Below, one piece after another: positions 17,753 to 24,615 of a stretch of DNA of 62,311 bases; positions within the stretch are counted from its first letter, which is position 1, and the number at the start of each line of letters is the position of its first letter. The position numbers and the translations under genes were made by a program. This DNA comes from an uncultured Bacilli bacterium (GTDB taxonomy: Bacteria > Bacillota_I > Bacilli_A > RF39 > UBA660): the NCBI GenBank assembly GCA_934149325.1, contig CAKPEJ010000004.1, positions 1 through 62,311 on the forward strand, written 5' to 3'. The notes under the pieces are model-generated. The model saw only the letters and a list, made by a program, of their open reading frames with translations, was not told where the DNA came from and made no database searches.

Positions 17753-18295
17753 ATGGATGAAATTTTATTAGAAACAGAAGAAAATATGGAAAAAGCAATA
17801 GAAAATTTAGAAAATAGATTTACAAAAGTACGTGCTGGAAGAGCAAATCCTGCTATTTTAGATGGTGTAAAAGTTGAATATTATGGTGCTCCAACACCAC
17901 TTAATCAATTAGCAAATATTTCAGTTCCAGAAGCTAGAAAACTTCAAATAAAAGCATTTGATAAAACTTGTTTACAAGATATTGAAAAAGCAATATATGA
18001 GGTTGACTTAGGTCTTACTCCAAATAATACAGGAGAGTTAATATTTATTACTATTCCTGAATTAACAGAAGATAGAAGAAAAGAATTAGTAAAACAAGTT
18101 AAAAAAATGGCTGAAGAAGGGAAAATTGCACTTAGAAATATTAGACAAGATGCTAATAATTCGTTAAAAAGATTAGAAATGAATGAAGACGAAGAAAAAA
18201 TTGCTATATCTGATGTTCAAGAATTAATTAATAAATATAATAAAATAGTTGATGAAAAATTAAAAGAAAAAGAAGAGGAGTTAATGACAATTTAA
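17753..18295 (+). CDS. frr: ribosome recycling factor
   Basis: RRF splits post-termination ribosomes together with EF-G. The 180-aa protein has the conserved RAGRANPAILDGVKVEYYGAP segment near residue 30, NISVPEARKLQI, and the C-terminal helix VKKMAEEGKIALRNIRQDAN. Its length is typical. The usual upstream partner pyrH is absent, so frr has its own promoter. The ribosome site is GAGGAA. Confidence 0.97.
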   Translation: MDEILLETEENMEKAIENLENRFTKVRAGRANPAILDGVKVEYYGAPTPLNQLANISVPEARKLQIKAFDKTCLQDIEKAIYEVDLGLTPNNTGELIFITIPELTEDRRKELVKQVKKMAEEGKIALRNIRQDANNSLKRLEMNEDEEKIAISDVQELINKYNKIVDEKLKEKEEELMTI

Positions 18296-18307
18296 CTTTC
18301 TTTTTGT

Positions 18308-19048
18308 ATGAAAAATAAAAATATTAAAAATCAAATTTGGCTATCAATAGGAGTTACAACTATATTTATTATATTAATTTTATCAGGTATTTTCTTGATT
18401 AAAGCAGATAGTAAAAAAGTAATATTAACTAGTATATATAATACAAGTGATATTTTAAAAAATAAAAATTATGAAAATAAAGTAGAAATTGAAATAAAAA
18501 CAAAAGAAAATCAAACTAGTAAGATAAGTTATAAATCATTAAAATCTAATGATAAATATAAATTAAATATAAAACAATATTCAAATAATAAATTACTTAA
18601 TAGCAGTATAAATTATATAGAAAAAGATATTGATCATTATAATTTTTATTATAAACTAGATAATAATTGGAATAAAATTAGTATTAATGATTTAAATTCA
18701 AAATTAAAATTTAATATTGATTATACAAAATTAGTTAAAAATATAAAAAGTTATAATTATGTTGGTAAAGTTAAAGTGAATAATAAAAAATTATATAAAT
18801 ATAGTGTTAAATTAAAAGAATATGAAGCATATAACTTTTTATATTCATCATCTATAATGAGTAAAAATAATTCAAATAAAAGTACAAAATTATATTTATA
18901 TATAGATAAGAAAAATGGAATTATTTATGCTTTAGAATATCAATTAAAAAATATAAAAGATAAAAATCAAAAATATCAATATAATGTTTTAATAGAGAAT
19001 AATGATATAGATAATACTTTAAAAATAAATATACCAGATATAAAATAA
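18308..19048 (+). CDS. membrane-anchored hypothetical protein
   Basis: The 246-aa protein has an N-terminal membrane helix (residues 11-31) and a Lys/Asn/Tyr-rich extracellular beta domain with repeated KVEIEIKTK, YKLNIKQYSN and LYLYIDKKNGIIYALEY strands. The curved-sheet pattern recalls LolA/LppX-like lipid-carrier folds (inference only). It starts 12 nt after frr without a recognisable Shine-Dalgarno sequence, so it probably depends on coupling to frr translation. Confidence 0.55.
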   Translation: MKNKNIKNQIWLSIGVTTIFIILILSGIFLIKADSKKVILTSIYNTSDILKNKNYENKVEIEIKTKENQTSKISYKSLKSNDKYKLNIKQYSNNKLLNSSINYIEKDIDHYNFYYKLDNNWNKISINDLNSKLKFNIDYTKLVKNIKSYNYVGKVKVNNKKLYKYSVKLKEYEAYNFLYSSSIMSKNNSNKSTKLYLYIDKKNGIIYALEYQLKNIKDKNQKYQYNVLIENNDIDNTLKINIPDIK

Positions 19049-19094
19049 GAATGTTATAATTATAAAAATATAAAAAATGAATGTGGTGAAATTA

Positions 19095-19526
19095 ATGAAG
19101 TTGAAAAGTTTATTTATATGTATACTAGTTTTGTTTATTGTATCTGGATGTAATTTTAATAAATATAATGATTATAAAACTATATCTAAATATGTAAATG
19201 AAAATTATAATGATCTATATAAAATTGCTAAAGAATCTATTAACGGTAATAAAATAGAATATAAAAAAGAAATTAAAAGAATATCAGTTTATAAAGAAGA
19301 TAATACAATAGTTGAATTTTCAATGGGTGGATCTGGTATGGTTCCTTCATCAACATATATAGGATTTTATTATTCAAAAAATGATATTCCAGCTGCCTTT
19401 CAAAATGAAAAGTTTGATTTGAAAGAAATAGAAAAAAATAAATGGGAATGGAAAGAAGATGGAGACAATCATGGAATAACAATTAAAATAAGAGATAATT
19501 GGTATTATTATGAAGCATCATTTTAA
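19095..19526 (+). CDS. putative lipoprotein
   Basis: The 143-aa protein has a signal peptide and lipobox (LVLFIVSGC) placing the lipidated Cys near residue 18. The mature domain (about 125 residues) contains YKKEIKRISVYKED, a Gly-rich GGSGMVPSSTYIGFYYS and WEWKEDGDNHG. I do not recognise the family. ATG 19095 has a GGTGA site and gives a normal signal length; ATG 19077 would extend it by six residues. Confidence 0.6.
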   Translation: MKLKSLFICILVLFIVSGCNFNKYNDYKTISKYVNENYNDLYKIAKESINGNKIEYKKEIKRISVYKEDNTIVEFSMGGSGMVPSSTYIGFYYSKNDIPAAFQNEKFDLKEIEKNKWEWKEDGDNHGITIKIRDNWYYYEASF

Positions 19527-19570
19527 TAAAAAGTATTTTAAGTAAATATAAATACTTAAATTAAAAAGTT

Positions 19571-19622
19571 AAAAAAGTTCAAAATGAAATAAAAAAAATA
19601 AACATTTTGGGCACTTTTTTTA
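19571..19622 (+). terminator. hairpin terminator between lipoprotein gene and cotE
   Basis: AAAAAGTTCAAAATG pairs imperfectly with CATTTTGGGCACTTTTT across an A-rich loop, followed by T residues. Its 3' arm overlaps the -35 region of the cotE promoter. Confidence 0.55.
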
Positions 19623-19639
19623 TTTTAATGCATACATTA
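19613..19639 (+). promoter_or_regulatory. mother-cell sigma-K/E-like promoter of cotE
   Basis: AC (19613-19614), a 16-nt spacer and CATACATTA (19631-19639) fit the established Bacillus SigK pattern (AC, 16-17 nt, CATAnnnTA). The -10 also fits SigE. It lies 20 nt before the cotE start. Confidence 0.5.
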
Positions 19640-19658
19640 AAGTAGAGGAGTGATGAAA

Positions 19659-20189
19659 ATGTCTATGTATAAAGAGATAGTAACCAAGGCAGTAGTTGGT
19701 AAAGGTAAAAAATATTTTAAAAATAAGTATTCTGTAAATACTGAGGTAACACCTAGTACTATATTAGGATGTTGGATAATTAATCATAAGTTTAATGGTT
19801 ATGAAAGAAATGATAACGTTATTGTTGATGGATCATTTGATATAAATATTTGGTATTCAACTGATAATGATACAAAAACAAATGTAATTAATGAAACAAT
19901 AAAATATAGTGAAGAAATAGCTGTTAAATCTAAATTAGATATTGATTTTAATGATACAGAAATAATTGTAAGAGCACTAAAACAACCTAGTTGTGGTAAT
20001 GCTACTATAGATGGAAATACAATAAATTTTGAAATTGAAAAGGAACTTGGTATTGAAGTTGTTGGAGATACAAAAGTAAAAATAATGGTAGAAGAAGATG
20101 AAGATAAATGGGAAGTTTTTGATGATGTTGTAACTAAAGATGTAGAAAAAGAAATAGATGAAAGTGTAAATGAAGACTTTTTAGAGTAG
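19659..20189 (+). CDS. cotE: outer spore coat morphogenetic protein CotE
   Basis: CotE organises assembly of the outer spore coat in Bacillus. This 176-aa homologue matches along its length: MYKEIVTKAVVGKGKK at the N-terminus, PSTILGCWIINHKFNGYE, DGSFDINIWYSTDNDTKT, LKQPSCGNATI, and an acidic C-terminus (EEDEDKWEVFDD...NEDFLE). ATG 19659 is best supported by AGGAG 8 nt upstream. Together with a mother-cell-like promoter, it implies the organism sporulates or descends recently from spore formers. No other spore gene is recognised nearby. Confidence 0.88.
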   Translation: MSMYKEIVTKAVVGKGKKYFKNKYSVNTEVTPSTILGCWIINHKFNGYERNDNVIVDGSFDINIWYSTDNDTKTNVINETIKYSEEIAVKSKLDIDFNDTEIIVRALKQPSCGNATIDGNTINFEIEKELGIEVVGDTKVKIMVEEDEDKWEVFDDVVTKDVEKEIDESVNEDFLE

Positions 20190-20224
20190 TGTCAACAAAA
20201 AACAGTTGACACTACTGTTTTTTT
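20185..20224 (+). terminator. strong terminator of cotE overlapping the rpsP promoter
   Basis: AGTAGTGTCAAC (20185-20196) pairs perfectly with GTTGACACTACT (20205-20216), followed by GTTTTTTT. The 3' arm contains the -35 TTGACA of the next promoter. Confidence 0.93.
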
Positions 20225-20234
20225 ATAGTATTAT
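20206..20234 (+). promoter_or_regulatory. consensus promoter of rpsP-khpA
   Basis: TTGACA (20206-20211), a 17-nt spacer and TATTAT (20229-20234). The -35 lies inside the preceding terminator stem. Confidence 0.85.
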
Positions 20235-20261
20235 AGTGTTGTACAAAAAGGAGGAAATAAC

Positions 20262-20528
20262 ATGGCTGTAAAGATTAGATTAAAAAGAATGGGAGCTAAA
20301 AAGAAACCTTTTTATAGAGTTGTAGCTGCTGATTCAAGAAGTCCAAGAGATGGAAGATTTATAGAAAATATTGGAACATATAATCCATTAAATGGAGAAA
20401 TCAATATAAAAGAAGAAATAGCAATGAAATGGTTAAATAATGGAGCTATTCCTACTGATACTGCAAAAAATGTATTATCAAAAGCTGGTATTATGACAAA
20501 ATTTCATAATGAAAAAAGAGGTAACTAA
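20262..20528 (+). CDS. rpsP: ribosomal protein S16
   Basis: The 88-aa small-subunit protein has the conserved MAVKIRLKRMGAKKKPFYRVV start, SPRDGRFIENIGTYNP and WLNNGAIPTDT. The ribosome site AAAAAGGAGG is near perfect. It is followed after 2 nt by khpA; the usual rimM-trmD continuation is missing, with a terminator instead. Confidence 0.98.
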   Translation: MAVKIRLKRMGAKKKPFYRVVAADSRSPRDGRFIENIGTYNPLNGEINIKEEIAMKWLNNGAIPTDTAKNVLSKAGIMTKFHNEKRGN

Positions 20529-20530
20529 TA

Positions 20531-20773
20531 ATGTCTTTATTAGAATTAACTGAAACAATTGTAAAATCATTAGTAAAAGATCCTGATAGTATATCTGCTA
20601 AAGTTTTTGAAGAGGAAGATTTAGTAACTATTGAAGTTATGGTTCCTGATGATGAAGCTGGAAGTGTAATAGGAAAAGAAGGAAGAATTGCTAATGCTAT
20701 AAGAACTGTTGTTCAAGCAAGTTCTTACTTAAAAGATAATAAAAAAGTAAGAATAAATATAAATGTATTTTAA
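20531..20773 (+). CDS. khpA: KH-domain RNA-binding protein KhpA
   Basis: The 80-aa single-KH protein (YlqC family) has LVTIEVMVPDDEAGSVIGKEGRIANAIRT containing the GxxG loop (GKEG). KhpA forms a dimer with KhpB and affects cell-size control and RNA metabolism in streptococci (family knowledge). It is translated directly after rpsP, the typical neighbour. Confidence 0.93.
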   Translation: MSLLELTETIVKSLVKDPDSISAKVFEEEDLVTIEVMVPDDEAGSVIGKEGRIANAIRTVVQASSYLKDNKKVRININVF

Positions 20774-20802
20774 AATAGTCATTAAAAAATGACTATTTTT
20801 TT
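20772..20802 (+). terminator. terminator of rpsP-khpA
   Basis: AAAATAGTCATT (20772-20783) pairs with AATGACTATTTT (20788-20799), followed by T residues. Confidence 0.9.
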
Positions 20803-20848
20803 ACAAAAGTGTGATAAATTGTCTTAAAAAAAGCTACAAAAGTGTGAT
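20802..20848. repeat. direct repeat, possible operator
   Basis: TACAAAAGTGTGAT occurs at 20802-20815 and again at 20835-20848, a 33-bp period (about three helical turns), upstream of the promoter at 20902. Confidence 0.45.
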
Positions 20849-20901
20849 TTATATTTATTTAAGTAATAATGTTATAAGTTTTTTAATTTTTCTTTAAAAA
20901 T

Positions 20902-20930
20902 TTGCAATTTTTAATCTTTTATGTTATTAT
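20902..20930 (+). promoter_or_regulatory. promoter of zinc-ribbon membrane protein
   Basis: TTGCAA (20902-20907), a 17-nt spacer and TATTAT (20925-20930). Confidence 0.65.
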
Positions 20931-20961
20931 ATAGCACGTTTTATAAAAAAGGGGTGTTTTT

Positions 20962-21807
20962 ATGAAATTTAAGAAAGTATTAAATTATTTTATATGGATA
21001 CCATTTGCAGTATCAACAGGTGCATTTGTATTATATTTTAGATATTTGTTTGAAATTAATTTATTTGCAAATACACCAGTAACATCACAAGTTAATGCAA
21101 TTATGGATAGATATTTAAGAATAGGGTTATTTTCTTTATTTGTAGCGTTATTAATACTTTTAGTAAATAAAATATCTAAATTAATATTTAATGATGAAAA
21201 AATTTATTATGAAGAAAATCATCCATGGACTAAAAAAGAAGAAGATGAAAAGGAAGCAGATACAAAAGAAAGTGTTTCTATAGAAGAAAAGAATGATAAA
21301 GATGATTATATTATAAGAGAAGACATACCTGTTAATGACAAAATAAAAGAAGATATTAATAGTAATAAAATATTAAAAGCTAGATTTATTGATAAAAATG
21401 ATGAAAAAATGATAGAAATCTTAACTGATGAAGATGAAGAAATAGAAGTTTTATCACTTGATAATGTTGTTGTTATGCCAGAAGTAAAAAAACAAACTGT
21501 AATTAAAGTTGATAGTTCTAAAGTAAAGATATCTGGATTTAAAAAATGTCCAAAATGTGGTAATTTTATAGTAGATGAGGCTGTAATTTGTGTACATTGT
21601 GGAATATTATTAGATGAATCATTAAAAGGAAAAGTAGATGGTACTAAAAGAATTAAAAAGAAGAAATTTAACCCAGTAATATTTATTGTTAATTTCTTAA
21701 TTATAATTTTATCATTATTTTTAATATTCTTAGTATCAAATAAAATTATTAATCAAAAGACTGAAAATTATAAAAACATAAATGTAGTTGAGCAAAAAAT
21801 AAAATAG
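20962..21807 (+). CDS. zinc-ribbon membrane protein
   Basis: The 281-aa protein has two N-terminal membrane helices (about residues 9-30 and 52-72), an acidic cytoplasmic linker of about 110 residues, a zinc ribbon with CPKCG and CVHCG pairs (about 195-215), and a third membrane helix near residues 240-262 (FIVNFLIIILSLFLIFLVS). The function is unknown. The layout suggests a membrane-tethered sensor or scaffold. The ribosome site is AAGGGGTG. Confidence 0.6.
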   Translation: MKFKKVLNYFIWIPFAVSTGAFVLYFRYLFEINLFANTPVTSQVNAIMDRYLRIGLFSLFVALLILLVNKISKLIFNDEKIYYEENHPWTKKEEDEKEADTKESVSIEEKNDKDDYIIREDIPVNDKIKEDINSNKILKARFIDKNDEKMIEILTDEDEEIEVLSLDNVVVMPEVKKQTVIKVDSSKVKISGFKKCPKCGNFIVDEAVICVHCGILLDESLKGKVDGTKRIKKKKFNPVIFIVNFLIIILSLFLIFLVSNKIINQKTENYKNINVVEQKIK

Positions 21808-21831
21808 GATTTTTAAAAATCCTATTTTTCA
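21798..21831. terminator. bidirectional terminator
   Basis: AAAATAGGATTTTT is followed immediately by its complement AAAAATCCTATTTT (21801-21828), with A and T runs on either side. It serves the two convergent genes. Confidence 0.88.
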
Positions 21832-22646
21832 CTTTTTTTAGTTGTTTTTTTAGTAGTTGTTTTCTTTGATTCAGTTTTTTTCTTTTGAGTACTTTTTTTA
21901 GTAGTAGTTTTTTTTGAACTGTTTTTCTTATTAGTTGCTTTTTTCTTTTCATCAACTTTTCTAATTAATATAAGAGGAGTAAGTTCTTTACCTTGTCCGG
22001 ATGGATTATCTTTTATTAATTCTTTTAATTCTTCAGGTGATAATTTTATATCACTAGAATAACCTAATATTTCTTGTCCTAAGTCATTTGCGTCAATTAT
22101 CATACATGATATTCCAAGTTTTTCTTTTATCTCGTTACAAACACCTTCTGGATTTTCAGGAAGTCTTATTCCAATATCACCATATTCATTCCATACATGA
22201 TCATAAAATCCATCAAGTCCGCTAACATCTTGTCCAACTATTTTATAAAATACACCTTTTTTTCCAAATAATTTTGTAATGGCGCTAGCTATACTTGCCC
22301 ATAATACTTTTAAAAGGCCAACAGTATCAATTGCGTATTGCATTTTTATTGTTTCTCCAACACCAACACCAGTAGATGGATGAGATGCGAATTTTGATAA
22401 AAATTTTGCCCAGAATCCAATCTTTATGTCTTTTCTTTCAACAACTCTGTTTTGACATAATGCAATTATTTTTTCACTACTTGAAACAATGTCTCCTTCT
22501 TCATAAATAGGTGAAACATATTCTTTGAATAAATCAATATATGATTCTCCTCTTTTTACAAATCTAGTTTTAATTGCGTGTCTTTTATAAGTAATTCCAT
22601 TTACCTTTATTTCAACCTTTTTTCCTTCATTCATACTAAACTTCAT
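21822..22646 (-). CDS. F420-0:gamma-glutamyl ligase-like (CofE-fold) protein with Lys-rich tail
   Basis: The 274-aa protein shows the CofE-like fold: an early VISSSEKI-type element (IVSSSEKIIALCQNRVV), a Gly-rich VGVGETIKMQYAID segment, VGQDVSGLDGFYDHV and GIRLPENPEGVC, ending with an IIDANDLG strand. Family members in organisms without F420 have no known substrate; glutamylation of another acceptor is inference. The last about 45 residues are almost all Lys, Thr and Ser, like a nucleic-acid-binding or anionic-polymer-binding tail. ATG at 22646 follows GGAGGTAAAT. It is divergent from the ATP-grasp gene. Confidence 0.68.
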   Translation of the reverse strand: MKFSMNEGKKVEIKVNGITYKRHAIKTRFVKRGESYIDLFKEYVSPIYEEGDIVSSSEKIIALCQNRVVERKDIKIGFWAKFLSKFASHPSTGVGVGETIKMQYAIDTVGLLKVLWASIASAITKLFGKKGVFYKIVGQDVSGLDGFYDHVWNEYGDIGIRLPENPEGVCNEIKEKLGISCMIIDANDLGQEILGYSSDIKLSPEELKELIKDNPSGQGKELTPLILIRKVDEKKKATNKKNSSKKTTTKKSTQKKKTESKKTTTKKTTKKSEK

Positions 22647-22791
22647 ATTTACCTCCAAAATAATAATCATATTATTATAATTACCACATAAATACATTAT
22701 ACAACAAAAAATATAAAATTTTAAGATTTTTTTCCCAAATGTGGACATAAATAAAATAAAATGTTATATTTATTTTAGGGTGATGATATAC

Positions 22792-23820
22792 ATGAAATAT
22801 TCAACAAAAAGAATGTTAAAAAAAGTTAAAGGTTTAAATTATAAAAAAATGGATGTAATTGTAGATATTATTCATAAAAATACAGGAAAATCTAAATTTT
22901 ATATAAAATTAGATATGATAATGAATTTCTTATCAAGAGGAATAGGGTATACAGATTATTTTAGAGGTGATTATATAAATCTTACAAAAAAAGAAAAAGA
23001 TACATTTGTAGGTGCAAAGTCATTTTATAAAGTAATTCATTATTTAAATAATTATGATTATGTATCTATATTTCATGATAAATTAATTTTTAATAAATAC
23101 TTTAAAGAATATATAAAAAGAGATTTTATTAATTTAAAAATATGTTCTTATGATGAATTTAAAAAATTTATGGAAAGTCATAAAGTGGTATTTGCCAAAG
23201 ATCCAGTTGGTGAATGTGGGCATGGAATAAGTAAAATTGAAACAAAAAAAATAAAAAATTTTAAAGTTACTTATAATGATTTAATAAAAAATAAACAGTA
23301 TTTAGTAGAAGATGAAATTGTTCAAAGCGATGAATTAAATGAAATAAATCCTAATGTTGTTAATTCATATAGAATAGTTACTCTTGTAAAGGATGGAAAG
23401 TCATATGTTATAAATAATGCATTAAGAGTTAATCAAGATGATGCGAGTGTTATTGGATGTACAAATGACATATATTTTAGTTTTAATGAAGAAGGAATTA
23501 TTGATAGTAATGTAATAGATGATTATGGAAATGTATATGATAAACATCCACTTACAGGTAAAAAGTTTAGTGAAGTAAAAGTTAAAGATGTAAAAGAAGC
23601 TTTTGAAATGTGTAAAAAAGCAGCTTTAGAAGTTCAAGAAGTAAGATATGTTGGATGGGATGTAGCGTTTTCTAAAAATGGTCCTGTAATAGTGGAAGGT
23701 AATGAATATCCAGGATACGGTATATTTCAATTTTATAAATTAAAAAATAAAAGAACAGGTCATTTAAAAGATATAGAAGATGTTATAGGACAAGAAGAAA
23801 TAAAAAATATGAAATTATAG
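22792..23820 (+). CDS. ATP-grasp protein (sugar-transferase-associated / glutamate-ligase-like)
   Basis: The 342-aa protein has an N-terminal helical region and an ATP-grasp core: VFAKDPVGECGHGISK (ATP-binding loop), YLVEDEIVQ, NSYRIVTLVKDGK, VGWDVAFSKNGPVIVEGNEYPG (metal-binding acidic motif). This matches the PF14397-type ATP-grasp family often found in polysaccharide loci, which ligates an unknown carboxylate. ATG 22792 is chosen with AGGGTGATG upstream. It is divergently arranged with another ligase-like gene, suggesting a joint modification role (inference). Confidence 0.72.
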   Translation: MKYSTKRMLKKVKGLNYKKMDVIVDIIHKNTGKSKFYIKLDMIMNFLSRGIGYTDYFRGDYINLTKKEKDTFVGAKSFYKVIHYLNNYDYVSIFHDKLIFNKYFKEYIKRDFINLKICSYDEFKKFMESHKVVFAKDPVGECGHGISKIETKKIKNFKVTYNDLIKNKQYLVEDEIVQSDELNEINPNVVNSYRIVTLVKDGKSYVINNALRVNQDDASVIGCTNDIYFSFNEEGIIDSNVIDDYGNVYDKHPLTGKKFSEVKVKDVKEAFEMCKKAALEVQEVRYVGWDVAFSKNGPVIVEGNEYPGYGIFQFYKLKNKRTGHLKDIEDVIGQEEIKNMKL

Positions 23821-23854
23821 AATATTTAAGGAAACTTAAGTATTTTTTTTTAGG

Positions 23855-23889
23855 TTTTTAGGGGGTTTTAGGGTATAAATCGCGTATAT
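23855..23889 (+). promoter_or_regulatory. bipartite GC-rich promoter upstream of comEA-comEC
   Basis: AGGGGG (23860-23865) in TTTTTAGGGGGTTTT, exactly 15 nt, then CGCG (23881-23884) in AAATCGCGTATATAATAA. It is the twin of the dnaG element at 90-124 and lies 30 nt before the comEA ATG. Confidence 0.6.
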
Positions 23890-23910
23890 AATAAGTGAAG
23901 GAGGATTTTT

Positions 23911-24615
23911 ATGAAAAATAAAATAAAAGAAAATTATAAAAAAATAATTGTAGTAGTTGTAATGTTATTATTTATATTATCATTATTTTTTATTAATTTT
24001 TATAACAACAAACAAAAAGAAAAAGTTAAGGTAAAATCTAAAACTGTGGTAAAAGAAACTATAGAAAAGAAAAATAAAGAAGTAAAAGAAGAAAAAATTA
24101 ATTACTATTACGTAGATATAAAAGGTGCTGTTAAAAATCCTGGTGTCTATAAGATAGAGGAAGGTAAAAGAATAATTGATGCTATTAATGCTTCAGGTGG
24201 TCTTACAGAAAAATCTGATACGAGTATAATTAATTTAAGTAAAAAGTTGCATGATGAAATGTTAATAATTGTTTATACATTTGATGAAATAAAAGAATAT
24301 AAAAATAAAAATTTAGAGATGGAAGAAATAAACAAAAAGATGAGTGAAAAATTGGTATGTCCTGATAAGAGTAATGATTCATGTATAAATAATAACAGTA
24401 AAAATAATGAAGTTTCTAGTAATTCAAAAGTATCAATAAATACAGCTACACTAGATGAATTAATGTCTATAAGTGGAATTGGAGAAAGTAAGGCTAAAGA
24501 AATAATCAAATATAGAGAAGAAAATGGTAACTTTGAAACTATAGATGAAGTAACAAATGTTTCAGGAATAGGTGATGCTCTATTTGAAAAAATTAAAGAT
24601 AGTATTACAGTATAA
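23911..24615 (+). CDS. comEA: competence DNA-binding protein ComEA
   Basis: ComEA is the surface receptor for transforming DNA. The 234-aa protein has an N-terminal membrane anchor (about residues 10-27), an SLBB domain (YYYVDIKGAVKNPGVYKI to about residue 125), a Ser/Asn linker and a C-terminal double helix-hairpin-helix domain (INTATLDELMSISGIGESKAKEIIKYR..GNF, VSGIGDALFEKI). The domain order and length match Bacillus ComEA. The ribosome site is GAAGGAGG. comEC overlaps its 3' end. Confidence 0.95.
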   Translation: MKNKIKENYKKIIVVVVMLLFILSLFFINFYNNKQKEKVKVKSKTVVKETIEKKNKEVKEEKINYYYVDIKGAVKNPGVYKIEEGKRIIDAINASGGLTEKSDTSIINLSKKLHDEMLIIVYTFDEIKEYKNKNLEMEEINKKMSEKLVCPDKSNDSCINNNSKNNEVSSNSKVSINTATLDELMSISGIGESKAKEIIKYREENGNFETIDEVTNVSGIGDALFEKIKDSITV

